From NCBI GenBank assembly GCA_963791575.1, contig CAWBSY010000010.1, positions 62,001 to 126,000 on the forward strand: a DNA stretch of 64,000 nt, written 5' to 3'. The stretch is from JAOAPG01 sp963791575. Its GTDB lineage: Bacteria > Acidobacteriota > Terriglobia > Terriglobales > Acidobacteriaceae. Shown one piece after another: positions 43,441 to 54,223 of this stretch (the first letter of the stretch is position 1; the number at the start of each line of letters is the position of its first letter). Under the pieces are notes generated by a model. It searched no databases and was not told where the DNA came from. It saw nothing but the letters and a program-made list of their open reading frames with translations. The position numbers were made by a program, and so were the translations under genes.

Positions 43441-44461
43441 ATGGATGTGGTCTCGTTTACTCGTCAGCTTGTTGACATTGAATCGGTCACTGGCAATGAG
43501 GGTCCGTCTGGCGATTTTATTCATCACGAACTTGGTCTCATGGGCTTTCATGCGGAGAAAATGCTCGGTTGAGGGGCAACGCTGTAACGTTTTTGCGACT
43601 TCGCCCGAACAACCCCGGCCTGAAATTGTTTTTTCCACGCACATGGATACGGTTCCGCCATATATCCCTTCCTCCGAGACGGCGGATCGCGTTTATGGGC
43701 GCGGGTCATGCGATGCCAAAGGAATTATCGCCGCGCAAGTTGCAGCTGCGGACAGGTTACGCAAAGAAGGCATTCATGTCGGACTGTTATTCGTAGTCGG
43801 AGAAGAGCGGGACAGCCTGGGAGCGAAAGTTGCCAACCAGCAGGCACGTGGCGCGAAGTTTCTGGTCAATGGTGAACCGACCGAGAACCGGATCGCGGTG
43901 GCGTCCAAAGGATCTCTGCGCGTTGAAGTGATTGCTGAAGGACGCATGGCGCACTCGGCTTATCCCGAGCTGGGCGAGTCGGCGATTGACAAATTGATCG
44001 AGGCGCTCAATCGACTGCGTGCGATGAACTTGCCTGTTGCTGAAGATATCGGGCCATGCACGTTGAACATTGGAATGATTGAGGGCGGGCGCGCTCCGAA
44101 TGTCATTCCTGATCATGCAAAAGCCAAATTGCTTTATCGGTTGGTGGGGCCGTCTGAAGAATTGAAAGAACAGATCCAAGAGGCGGTGCAGGGATTGGCG
44201 AAAGCGGTAGTGACGCTGGAGATTCCGTTTTTGCGTCTGCGTACCTTGAATGGACTGCCTACGATGACTGCTGCGTTCACAACCGATATCCCTGCGCTGA
44301 ACAATTGGGGAGAGCCACTGCTGATCGGTCCGGGATCGATTCATGTGGCGCACACGGAAGGCGAGTACATCGAGAAGAAGCAGTTGAGTGAAGCGGTGGA
44401 TTTGTATTGCGAGATTGCGAAGCGGTTAGTGCGAAGCGATGGAAGAGGCAAGAGCCTTTGA
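43441..44461 (+). CDS. M20-family metallopeptidase (ArgE/DapE-like), one frameshift
   Basis: From ATG 43441: VSFTRQLVDIESVTGNEGPS, then a frame change near 43565. The other frame reads VEGQRCNVFATSPEQPRPEI, VFSTHMDTVPPYIP (metal His/Asp), VYGRGSCDAKGIIAAQVAAA (bridging Asp), VVGEERDSLGAK (catalytic Glu) and IHVAHTEGEYI (last His). A lid domain follows about residue 170. About 340 residues. Zn-dependent amidohydrolase or deacylase; ArgE, DapE and CPG2-like activities cannot be told apart here. Confidence 0.85.
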
Positions 44462-44639
44462 CTGCAAAGGTCACAAAGCAACAGAAAGAATGTGAAGAAA
44501 CAACAATCTCTATCGGGTAACAGAATGCAAAAACGCAACGATAGTTATAAGATTTTTCGTATTTCCAGCCTGTAGTTCTTAGATCTCAGTTCTCGGATCG
44601 CTGGCGCTCAGAGTTCCTCGAAAGATTTACACTTATTTC

Positions 44640-46779
44640 ATGCAGACTCAGAGTCTCAATTCCCTTTCCCGCGCTTCTTCCGCTTATCTGCGTTCCGCCA
44701 TGCATCAGCCGATCCGGTGGCATGAGTGGGGTGAGGAGGCTTTTGCGGCGGCACGACGCGAGAACAAGCCGATGCTGCTCGACATTGGCGCGGTGTGGTG
44801 CCACTGGTGCCATGTGATGGACCGCGAGTCTTACGACGATCCGGCTATTGCGGCGATTGTGAACGAGCATTTTATCGCGGTGAAGGTGGATCGCGACGAG
44901 CGGCCGGATATTGACAGCCGCTATCAGGTGGCGGTGAGCGCGGTCAGCGGACAGGGCGGATGGCCGCTGACTGCTTTTCTTACTCCGGACGGCAAGCCGT
45001 TTTTCGGCGGCACTTATTTTCCGCCGGATGACCATTATGGTCGTCCGAGTTTCAAGCGGGTGCTGCTGTCGATTGCGGACGCTTATCGAGAGAAGAACGG
45101 CGATGTGGTGGATCAGGCGAAGATGGTGGAGAGCGCGATTGCTCAGGCCGAATCACTTGCAGCGGGAAATGGCGAGTTCTCTCCCAATGTGATCGCTGCG
45201 ATTGTGAAGTCGGCATTGGGGATGTTCGACGAAAGCATGGCGGGTTTGGGCATGCGCCGAAGTTTCCTCATCCGGCTATGCTGGATTTACTCATCGATCA
45301 ATATGTTCGTTCAGGGGACGAGCAGTTGCGGCATCGATATTTGTGACCACGCTGGAGAAGATGGCTCGCGGCGGCGTTTATGATCAGCTCGCGGGAGGAT
45401 TTCATCGTTACTCGGTGGATGAGCGCTGGGTCGTGCCGCACTTCGAGAAGATGTGCTACGACAACTCCGAACTGCTGAAGAATTATGTGCATGGCTATCA
45501 GGCAACGGGATCGGAGTTTTTTGCGGATGTGGCGCGCGACATCATTCGCTGGATGGATGAGTGGCTGAGCGATCGGGAGCGTGGCGGATTTTATGCTTCG
45601 CAGGATGCCGACATTTCGATGGATGACGATGGCGACTATTTCACCTGGACTCTCGATGAAGCGAAAGCGGTGCTGACGGAAGAAGAAGCGCAGGTCGCGA
45701 GGCTGCACTACGACATCAACGAAGTTGGGGAGATGCATCACAATCCGGCGAAGAATGTTTTGTATGTGCGAGCTTCGGTTGAGGAAATTTCCAAGCGCCT
45801 AAACTTAGAACCAGCGAAAGTGAAGGCTCTGCTCGCGTCCGCGAGGGAAAAGCTTTATGCCGAGCGGTTGAAAAGGCCGACTCCTTACGTGGATAAAACT
45901 GTCTACACGGGTTGGAACGCTTTATCCATCTCGGCATATCTCGAAGCGGCAAAAGTCTTACGCCTCGATTCGGCACAACATTTCGCGCTGCGATCACTTG
46001 ATCGAATTCTCGCCGAGGGCTGGAATTCCGAGAGTGGGCTAGCGCACGTGATTGCGTACTCTGATCCTGAGGCGTCCAAGCGCGAGACTAGCGGTGTGCT
46101 GGATGACTATGCTTTCACGACAATCGCTTGTCTGGACGCTTACGAAGCGACTTCCGACATCGCGTATTTCAATTTCGCTAAACAAATTGCGGACGTGACG
46201 ATCGAGCGATTCTTCGATGCGACTTCAGGTGGATTTTTCGACACTCCGAAAACCGCAGACGGCGAAACCAGGTTGGGCGTTTTGGGCACAAGGCGCAAAC
46301 CGTTTCAGGATTCTCCTACTCCCGCTGGAAATTCTGTTGCGGCTATCGCACTTATGAGGCTGTACGCGTTTACCAATGACAAAAGCTATTACGATAAAGC
46401 AGAACAGACGCTAGAGGTTCTCTCGAGTGTGGCGGGACAATACGGGGTTTTTGCCGCAACTTATGGTCTGGCAGCGGTGCATTTTTCCGAGCCCTATACG
46501 CAAGTGGTGGTTGTGGGAGAAGACGATGACGCCACGCAATTGTATGAAGCCGGAGTGAATCAGTTCAGTCTCGGCAAGGCTGTCATCAAGCTCAAGGCGA
46601 ACCAGGCAGTTCCGCAGAATCTTCCACCCGCACTCGCGGAAACGATTCCACAACTACCAGCCGTGAAGGAAAGAAAAACGGTGGCAGTGATTTGCTCCGG
46701 CTTCGCCTGTCAGCCTCCGATAACCAAGGCGGAAGAGTTGGCACAACATCTGCGGGATGCGTTCCGACAACACGCATAA
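44640..46779 (+). CDS. yyaL: YyaL-type thioredoxin-domain protein (DUF255), two frameshifts
   Basis: Begins NSLSRASSAYLRSAMHQPIR, the usual family start, then a thioredoxin-like domain with LDIGAVWCHWCHVMDRESYD (CHWC) and VKVDRDERPDIDSRYQ. A frame change near 45249 leads to HAPKFPHPAMLDLLIDQYVR, a second near 45338 to TTLEKMARGGVYDQLAGGFH and RYSVDERWVVPHFEKMCYDN. The C-terminal part is an (alpha/alpha)6 barrel ending near RDAFRQHA. About 712 residues. Widespread protein related to SSP411/SPATA20; biochemical role unclear. Confidence 0.88.
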
Positions 46780-46839
46780 TCGGCGGCGCCGAAAAAGTGA
46801 AAGCCTAAATCAAACTTCTATTGAAACGATCCAAAAATG

Positions 46840-46874
46840 AGGGCCGATATTGTCTTTCACAATATCAGCCCTCG
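46840..46874 (-). terminator. Intrinsic terminator of the small peptide gene
   Basis: On the minus strand GAGGGCTGATATTGT pairs with ACAATATCGGCCCTC (one mismatch) around GAAAG and is followed by ATTTTT. It lies 68 bp past the stop of the 42-aa gene at 46942. Confidence 0.75.
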
Positions 46875-46941
46875 AAACTCCATAAAGCCGTTTAGGGCGG
46901 CTTTAGGTTACTGGATCACATTTTGTGATCCGGCTACTGGG

Positions 46942-47070
46942 TTATCTACAACCGGTGCTTGGTCTGCACGTCGGCATCGGCCCTTGTTCCGCAGTTAGCG
47001 GAGTGGCAACGACAGCGTACGCACACGCCAAACCTACCATCAGGACTACCATCCTGACCGCACGTTTCAT
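46942..47070 (-). CDS. Small exported peptide (42 aa)
   Basis: From ATG 47070, with AAGGAG nine bases upstream: MKRAVRMVVLMVGLACAYAV is a compact signal peptide, followed by a ~17-residue mature tail with two cysteines (GPMPTCRPSTGCR). A TATAAT lies at 47127-47132 (minus strand) about 57 bp upstream and a clear terminator at 46840-46874 closes the unit. Such a complete transcription unit argues for a real gene; function unknown. Confidence 0.65.
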   Translation of the reverse strand: MKRAVRMVVLMVGLACAYAVVATPLTAEQGPMPTCRPSTGCR

Positions 47071-47335
47071 GGTTTGTTTCTCCTTGAGTGCGGATCCCCT
47101 GGGAGCGGGAACCCTCACGGCCACGAATTATACACGGCGCGTCAAGCAGGCTCGGCTAGTTGAAAATGTTAAGGAAACTACGACCCTAAGTCATATCGGC
47201 AAGAATCGTGTGTAATCAGCTGAGCAACAAGGTAGATATGCGACAAGTGGCTGCGCGATTTGAGGTCGTAACGTGGAAAAGATGCAGGAAAAACGTTTGT
47301 TTCAAAAAACGAACAATGGTGCCAAGAAAATTTAT

Positions 47336-48269
47336 CTAGGCCTTTGAGGCTAATCGTTCACGATAGAAACGACTGGCAACGTGCGGTGCCGATTCAGCCG
47401 GATGCCCGGTTGCCGGCAAGAGGAAAGAACCTTCTCGCAGCTCCTGTTTCCCTTCGAATGAAGCGGAGCCCGTGTTGGAAAATGCGCGATCCACCATACC
47501 TTCAAACATGGGAATAAGAGAATCGGTTCCGGCGGGATGCTGCAATTCCGTCAAGCTCTGATCCCAACGTTGTGAGGCGAGTGGAGCCTGCACTGCGGCT
47601 CGCCCGGACTGGCTGACCCACATGTAACCCAGCCAGAGCAAAATAGCCCCGTTATAGGCACCCATAATCAGCGTATTTAATGCCGGTTCGCTGAGAAAAG
47701 AACTGGCGCGTAATGCCATGCCTACTTGCTCCACGATTGCGGAGCCTCCAAAACCCATCGCGATTCCGAAACTGCGTTGCTTCCAGGACACGCCTAGATA
47801 TTTGGAGAACACTACCAAGAAAAGAATCAGGCCGCATTGGATCACGCGAATGCATCGTTGCGAGGTGAGGACTGCCTGCACCAACGGCCCCTGATCGGAA
47901 GCCGGACTAGCAGCGGCAACCACACCCGCGGCCATCACTAAAACCAAGCCGGCCCACTTGAACATTACCGATCCTAAGTCCTTCAAAGTGTGGTAAGGGC
48001 GAAAAATATCCAGGAAAATCTCGTGGATCACTTTGAAACCCACTGCGAGGCTTACTGCTTCGCAGATCCAATAGGAGTAGAAATACCCGGCATAGTTACC
48101 CCACTGGCGTATGGGAAAAATAATCGAGAAGACCAGAACTTCAATCACCAGATAGGCGAAGAAAAACGGGAATGTGCGGTTTTGCTTCCGCCACAACATG
48201 GCCGCAATCACGCGCTAACTGCAGCACCGGATGTGCAATCCACAATGCCGTTTGGAGGTGGAAGTTCAT
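47336..48269 (-). CDS. Polytopic membrane protein, one frameshift
   Basis: Start at ATG 48269 (MNFHLQTALWIAHPVLQ), frame change near 48215, then AAMLWRKQNRTFPFFFAYLV and about six more helices to LIMGAYNGAILLWLGYMWVS, with a soluble ~75-residue C-terminal tail. About 311 residues, seven helices. It belongs to a Terriglobia family of unknown function that I recognise by its HLQTALWIAHP start and R(R/T)FPFFFxY motif. No enzymatic signature. Confidence 0.68.
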
Positions 48270-48462
48270 TTGGAAGTAGAAGCTTAGCACTTCAGGACCT
48301 TCGGTCAATGGACTAAAGTAATCTAAAGTAACCATTACCTAGATTCGGTAGCTAAGTCTTTGAAAGGGTTGGATTTTCGGTCTGACTGAGAGACACGAGA
48401 AGCGGCTATATGCGGCAAAATTGTTTACGAAAACCGAAATTCAGTGCCGAGATTACGTTTTG

Positions 48463-49944
48463 TTAGTTACTGCTGGGAATAAATACAAAATAGGAAGATG
48501 CGAAGAGTGAAGCTGGAATCGTACTTTGCTGCCGTGCAGTCACGATGATGCTGTAACCGTCTGTCGCTGGCAGATTTTCAACCATTGAAGCTGAGGCTTT
48601 CGGTTCAATAATCGCCAGATGAGTTAGAAATCGATGCAAATCGGTTGACTCGTTGTGGTCTTGAGAGAGAAATGTGATCGCCGTGTTCTCTTTCGAGAGG
48701 TGCCAAGCGAGGGATGCGGCTGTTGACACCGCGCTCTCGTAAACTTCACGCGGGATCATTCCTGCGCTTGGATTGTCGAATACGATGCGCAGTTTGCGTT
48801 CGTCTTCGCGGCTGAACTCTCGCACTTTCAGCGAACCCGATTTCGCGGTTGCCTTCCAATCGACATGGCGCGCTGAATCTTCGGGAACATATTCCCGCAG
48901 GCGATATAAATCGGAGCCGCGGCCTCGCTCAAAGGTTTCGATCTCTCCGCGAATCAAAGGAAGAATCTTAAAGAGAGTTTCCGGAGATGTTACAGGCGGG
49001 TACACAATAATTTCTCGAGACCAGCGGACGCGACGAGTCTTTGCCAAGAAGGCAAATGGAAAACGGGTTGTGATCCCCAAACTTTCCTGCTGGTGACGGC
49101 CCCGCCGATCGAAGCAAAGTTCAAGGTTGGCTGTAAGTTCAGCCGATGGCGGAACGTAGGGAAAATAGGCGGAGCCCTGAAATAAACCGGGAGAGGCTTT
49201 GCTCTCGCTTACCCTGCGCAGTCTGCGATCCGGCAGCTTGATCCATTGCTCCTGCGGTGAACGGCCGGGGGGCCATGCGAAGGTGGATGGCAACCAGCGC
49301 CAGTGTTTCGTGGTTTTCGTCTTCTGACGAGAGACCACATTCACAGAAAAAGAAGGCAGCCATCTTCGCCGATTGCGCACAATGATTCGTCCCTGCACCG
49401 GCTGACCGGCGAAGATGTGCTCGGGCAGGCGAACATCCAACTCTAAATTTCGTAATACGACGGCGGAAGCGACTCCGGAAACGACGATTGCGGCCATCAT
49501 TGCAGCGACGATGATGTAGAGCAAATTGTTGCCGGTATTGAGCGCGGCCACTCCGATCAGCAGCACCACGCCGACATAAATGATTCCGGCTCGCGTGACT
49601 TCGTAATCGAACGCGTCGCGGATGCGTCCGCCAGCAACACGCTTCGCCAAGTACGGGACCGTTGTCAATCCCACTACGACCGCAAGCAACAGCGCTGTAG
49701 AGGCGAAGATGAGCGTGGCCCATAGGCTTCCCGACTCGCGCGCAACGGTTGAAAATAAAGCGGCAGCAAATGCGAAGATCAAGCCCACAAGAGCCAGGAG
49801 GAAGCGAATCCAGACCTCGGGGACGTCCAAGCGGAGGAATGCCGAGAGCCGCTGGGGAAACGCGAGCCGCTCCGATTGCGTGAGTGTGGACGTGGATGAC
49901 AAGACTTTTCTGAGACTAGCATTGGCGGCGGAAGGCATCAACAT
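48463..49944 (-). CDS. DUF58 domain protein
   Basis: 493 residues. Two or three membrane helices in the first 155 residues (FLLALVGLIFAFAAALFS; VGVVLLIGVAAL and LLYIIVAAMMAAIVVSGVAS), then a beta region and the DUF58 signature RGSDLYRLREYVPEDSARHVDWK followed by LKVREFSREDERKLRIVFDN with a degenerate VWFA-like fold. DUF58 proteins usually accompany MoxR AAA+ ATPases and transglutaminase-like genes; none is adjacent in this window. Role unknown. Confidence 0.87.
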   Translation of the reverse strand: MLMPSAANASLRKVLSSTSTLTQSERLAFPQRLSAFLRLDVPEVWIRFLLALVGLIFAFAAALFSTVARESGSLWATLIFASTALLLAVVVGLTTVPYLAKRVAGGRIRDAFDYEVTRAGIIYVGVVLLIGVAALNTGNNLLYIIVAAMMAAIVVSGVASAVVLRNLELDVRLPEHIFAGQPVQGRIIVRNRRRWLPSFSVNVVSRQKTKTTKHWRWLPSTFAWPPGRSPQEQWIKLPDRRLRRVSESKASPGLFQGSAYFPYVPPSAELTANLELCFDRRGRHQQESLGITTRFPFAFLAKTRRVRWSREIIVYPPVTSPETLFKILPLIRGEIETFERGRGSDLYRLREYVPEDSARHVDWKATAKSGSLKVREFSREDERKLRIVFDNPSAGMIPREVYESAVSTAASLAWHLSKENTAITFLSQDHNESTDLHRFLTHLAIIEPKASASMVENLPATDGYSIIVTARQQSTIPASLFASSYFVFIPSSN

Positions 49945-49986
49945 TACCGCTGGCGAGAGAAACTGGCCAGAGATAAGGGCATGGCG

Positions 49987-50006
49987 AACGGGCGGGGACG
50001 CCCGTT
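49987..50006. repeat. AACGGGCG hairpin (REP-like)
   Basis: AACGGGCG ggga CGCCCGTT followed by GCTACATCG. A related, diverged version with GACGCCCGTCGCTACATCG lies near 26696-26714. Confidence 0.6.
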
Positions 50007-50032
50007 GCTACATCGAAAATGGAGGCGAGGAA

Positions 50033-50965
50033 TCAGTGATGAATCGGAGGTGAGAAATTCGGTAATGAATCGGATGTGAGGAATTCAGCGACGGCTTGGT
50101 TGAATTCTTCTGGGACCTCTTCATAAGGGAGATGCCCGACTCCATCTAATATTCGCACTCGGCAATGCTTAAATTGGCGTGACAAGGGAATGGCGGATCG
50201 GGCCGGCACTGCTGCATCCACACTTCCCCAGAGAAGCAGAGTGGGAATGTGTGAGATACGGGGCAGCATCGACTCAAGCAGGTCAAGATCACGATTCCAA
50301 CTCCGGAGTATTGACAATCCGTATTGGAAGGCGCCGGGCTGGGCAAAAGGAGCCGAATAGCCTTCAAGAGTTCCGGGGCGAATACGTCGCGTATCACCGT
50401 AGAGGCGCCTCAGCAGAAAGTTGTGCGAGATCTCCAGAAGCGGTGCCAGGCGCAAAAAGATCGGGGTTACGAGCGGACTGCTCAGGAAGGCAGCCATTCG
50501 CTCTCCTTTCTCTGACCAAGGATTAACGGGGGCTACGAGAACCAATCGACGAATGCGGTCAGGAGCCAAGGCCGCCGCCATCATTGCGACCGCTCCACCA
50601 TGCGATGTTCCGAGGAGGTCGCACGAATCAACGCCGACAGAATCTAGAAACGATAGCAACCGCTCGGCATTGGCATGAAGACAGCAGTCGAGATTGGGCG
50701 GCCGATCAGAAAATCCAACGCCCAACATGTCGACGGCGTGAACCGTCGCCTGCTTCGCCAGAACCGGTATGGTGTAGCGCCAAGAGAAGGAATAACCCAG
50801 CAATCCGTGCAGCAGCAGCAGTGCGGGCCCGGAACCACTGCGCAGATAGCGCATACGGGCACCGTCAAGCGTAATCCAGTGATCTTCGAGGGAAAGACCT
50901 AATGAATGACTCGGGCCGCTCATATCGTCTCTGGGGCTGGCTGTGGCGACCGGTGCGTTCATCAA
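50033..50965 (-). CDS. Alpha/beta hydrolase
   Basis: 310 residues. HG oxyanion region ALLLLHGLLGYSFSWRYTIP; VDMLGVGFSDRP; nucleophile in LLGTSHGGAVAMMAAAL; acid in LLLWGSVDAAVP; histidine in LDGVGHLPYEEVPEE. A cap domain about 165-235. Typical esterase, epoxide-hydrolase-like or haloalkane-dehalogenase-like fold; substrate unknown. Its stop is 89 bp from the DUF58 start, so co-transcription is possible. Confidence 0.88.
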   Translation of the reverse strand: MMNAPVATASPRDDMSGPSHSLGLSLEDHWITLDGARMRYLRSGSGPALLLLHGLLGYSFSWRYTIPVLAKQATVHAVDMLGVGFSDRPPNLDCCLHANAERLLSFLDSVGVDSCDLLGTSHGGAVAMMAAALAPDRIRRLVLVAPVNPWSEKGERMAAFLSSPLVTPIFLRLAPLLEISHNFLLRRLYGDTRRIRPGTLEGYSAPFAQPGAFQYGLSILRSWNRDLDLLESMLPRISHIPTLLLWGSVDAAVPARSAIPLSRQFKHCRVRILDGVGHLPYEEVPEEFNQAVAEFLTSDSLPNFSPPIHH

Positions 50966-51278
50966 TTTTGGAAAGGAATTAAATCGACTTTAGATACGTT
51001 TCAATTCTAACTGGAACGAATGCTCGACAAAAGGAAAGCTCATCGGAGAGTGCCATATTGGTACAAGAGTCGGATTCGGGAATTTCTTGGAGATGATGTC
51101 TCTTGATTGGAGGATTTCTGAAGATTGTCAAAATCCGTTCCTAAAACCGCCGGGTGCAATCACTTACCAAACTACAGAGACGGATTCCAAAAAACATAGT
51201 ATTACGTACAGACGGCTTCTATAATCAAGCAAATCGTTTCTTTGAAGCTACTTAGAACCGATGTCGCAAAATAGAGCA

Positions 51279-51294
51279 TGGCATGGAACGTGCA
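51279..51294 (+). promoter_or_regulatory. Sigma-54 (-24/-12) promoter of the kinase-regulator operon
   Basis: TGGCATGGAACGTGCA matches TGGCAYR-N4-TTGCW with one mismatch, and the invariant GG and GC are exactly 10 bp apart. It lies 91 bp upstream of the sensor kinase start, whose partner is a sigma-54 activator. The rest of 50966-51384 shows nothing else. Confidence 0.65.
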
Positions 51295-51384
51295 GAACTT
51301 AATTACGATTTGGCTCAACGAGGGTTTCGGCCTTGCTTCCGACGTCGGAGCAGTCAAATTTCATGACGAGCTTCGCTACTAGCA

Positions 51385-54223
51385 ATGACGAGCGATTTTA
51401 AAACTCGCTTTACCGCCGGATTCCTGATCCTGCTGACCGTGGCGGCAGCAACCCTTGCCTGGATCAATTTTCAGAAGGAACGCGAATTTCAGGTTCCGAC
51501 CGACGGAGCCTGGTGGGTTGAGCAGAATGGCAGTTTAGTGGCCGACCGAGTGGAAGCCAATGGTCCGGCAGCCAAAGCCGGGATCAAGGAAGGGGACCGG
51601 GTTTCGGCAATCAACCAACATGAGGTCAAGAATTTTGCCGGACTGGTTCGACAGATGTATCAGGTGGGTCCCTGGTCGAAGGCCACGTATTCACTGGTGC
51701 GGCAGGGTATTCCGGTTGATGCGGTTATCATTCTCGCTCCCGCGGAAAAATCCCTCAATTACTGGCTGCGTTTTATCGCGCTAATTTACCTGGGTATCGG
51801 AATTTACGTTCTGATGCGCCGCTGGACTGCGCCGGGATCGACCCATTTCTACGTCTTCTGTTTAGTCTCGTTCGTTTTTTACGCGTTCAAATATACCGGC
51901 AAATTCAACCAGTTCGATTGGACGATTTATTGGGCGAATGTTGCAGCCGGACTTTTGCAGCCTGCTCTCTTCCTGCACTTCGCGCTGACGTTTCCGGAGC
52001 GACACAAATTCGTCCGCAAACATCGCTGGGCAATCCCGTCGATCTATATTCCAGGATTTTTGCTATTGCTCGTTCACGTTGCCGCCATCGGCTTTCTGCA
52101 AGCGAGCGAGAAATTACGCTGGAATCTCGACCGCCTGCAGATGGGTTATCTTGCGGTGCTGTTTATTGTTGCCGCAGGAGTGCTGTGGCACAGCTACCGT
52201 CGTGCAAGCACTCCGATTCTCAAGCAGCAACTGAACTGGGTAACGCGCGGCACTATTGTAGCCATCACGCCATTCACTTTGTTCTACGTTATTCCTTACT
52301 TGTTGGGCACGCTGCCTACGGGGGCGATGAAAGTTTCGGTGTTGTCGCTGGGATTGCTGCCGCTGACTTTTGGATACGCCATCTTCCGTTACCGGTTAAT
52401 GGATGTGGACCTGATCTTCAAGCGCGGCATGATTTATACGCTGGCGGCCGCGGCTATTGCAGGCGGATACTTCGCCATCGTAGCGGGCGTAGCAGAACTC
52501 GTGCATGCTCGAATCCCGAGTTCCGGACCATCGGGCTTGGTGTTGGCGATTGTAGTAACGGCCTTGCTGTTCGATCCGATGCGTAAGTGGATTCAGGAGC
52601 GCATTGATCAATTCTTCTATCACACGCGTTACGACTACCGCCGCACACTAATCGAGTTTGGACGAGAACTCAGCGCGGAAACTGATCTTGACCAGATGTT
52701 AAGTTCAGTGATCGATCGCTTATCGCGAACGTTGCTGGTCGAGCGAATGGCGATCTTCCTTTCAGCTGGCCTTACAACAGGCGGTGCGAAGAACGACTTC
52801 GTGCTTACCAAATCGTTTGGAATGACGGCAAGCAGCAGCCTTGATTTGAGCTTCCTCGGGTCGCCACGTCCGGAGATGGAAGCCGGTCACCTGTTTTTCG
52901 ATAACACCCATCAAGTACCGCGTGAGACGCCGGGTGCTCAGGAAGCGATCGCGAAACTTGATCTTAACTACTACATTCCCTGCCGCGCCCAGAAGCATAC
53001 GATCGCAGTGCTTGGTCTTGGCAAAACCATCGAAGGCGATTTTCTCTCCAGCGAAGACGTTGAACTTGCTGGAGACCCTGGCCGGTTACCTAGGGATCGC
53101 CATTCAAAACGCCCGGCTGTATGCATCGCTGGAACAGAAAGTTGCGGAGTACGAACGGCTGAAAGATTTCAACGAGAACATTGTTGAATCCATCAACGTC
53201 GGCGTTCTGGCAGTGGATCTGCAAGACCGGATCGAATCCTGGAACTCGCAGATGGAAGTCATGTATGCGCTTCCACGATGGCAGGCGCTTACTCGTCCGC
53301 TGAGCGACGTCTTCCCTGTCGCGTTTGTCGAAGAATTTTATCGCGTGCGGCAAACCTCAGGCATTCACAATCTTTATAAATTTCGCCTGGGCACTCCTAC
53401 TGGCGAGAGTCGGGTCGTAAATGTTGCAATCGCGCCGCTGGTCACGCGCAAGTTCAATGTGATCGGGCGATTGATCATCATGGACGACATCACGGAAAGG
53501 GTGGAGCTCGAATCGCAGCTCTCGCAGGCCGACAAGCTTTCCTCGATCGGTTTGCTGGCAGCCGGAGTGGCGCACGAAGTGAATACGCCGCTGGCGGTAA
53601 TTTCGTCGTACGCGCAAATGCTCTCCAAACAACTTCAAGGTGATCCTCAGAAGAGCGTGTTGATGGAGAAAATCACCCGCCAGACTTTCCGCGCATCAGA
53701 GATAGTAAATAACTTGCTGAATTTTTCGCGAACCAGCGGAGCGGAATTTGCCGATGTCGATGTGAATAGCGTCATTCTCGACACGCTGGCGCTGCTCGAA
53801 CATCAATTCAAGACAGCAAGGATTCAGGTGCAGGACGAAATGTGCGGACACTTGCCGCGCATCCACGGCAATACCGGACGCCTGCAACAAGTTTTTCTGA
53901 ATCTGTTTCTGAACGCTCGAGATGCAATGCCGAACGGCGGCACATTGCGCGTGGCTACAGCGAATGGCGACGGAGTGAGTGTCTCGGTCTCCGACACCGG
54001 CAGCGGGATTACGCAAGAGCACATCCGGCGGATATACGATCCGTTCTTCACTACCAAAACCGTGCCGCAGGAGGGTCAATCGCGTGGTACAGGGTTGGGC
54101 CTCTCAGTGACCTACGGAATCATTCAGGAGCATGCAGGAAAGATTCGCGTGGAAAGCCGGCCTGGCGAAGGCACAACTTTTTATCTCGATTTCCCGCTGA
54201 CCAAGAAGGCTGTAAATGTCTGA
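51385..54223 (+). CDS. Membrane sensor histidine kinase (PDZ-7TM-GAF-PAS-HK), one frameshift
   Basis: About 946 residues. TM1 (about 9-28) and a PDZ-like domain (about 35-115, DRVEANGPAAKAGIKEGDRV); then seven or so helices to about 395; GAF region about 420-590; a frame change near 53063 within the last GAF strand (continuing LLETLAGYLGIAIQNARLYA); PAS about 615-715; HisKA with GVAHEVNTPLAVISSYAQML (phospho-His); ATPase N, G1 and G2 boxes (NLFLNARDAMPNGG, VSDTGSGIT, GTGLGLSVTYGIIQEH). It overlaps the NtrC-type regulator by 8 bp. It senses an envelope signal, perhaps a misfolded or proteolysed protein via the PDZ domain; that is inference. Confidence 0.87.
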
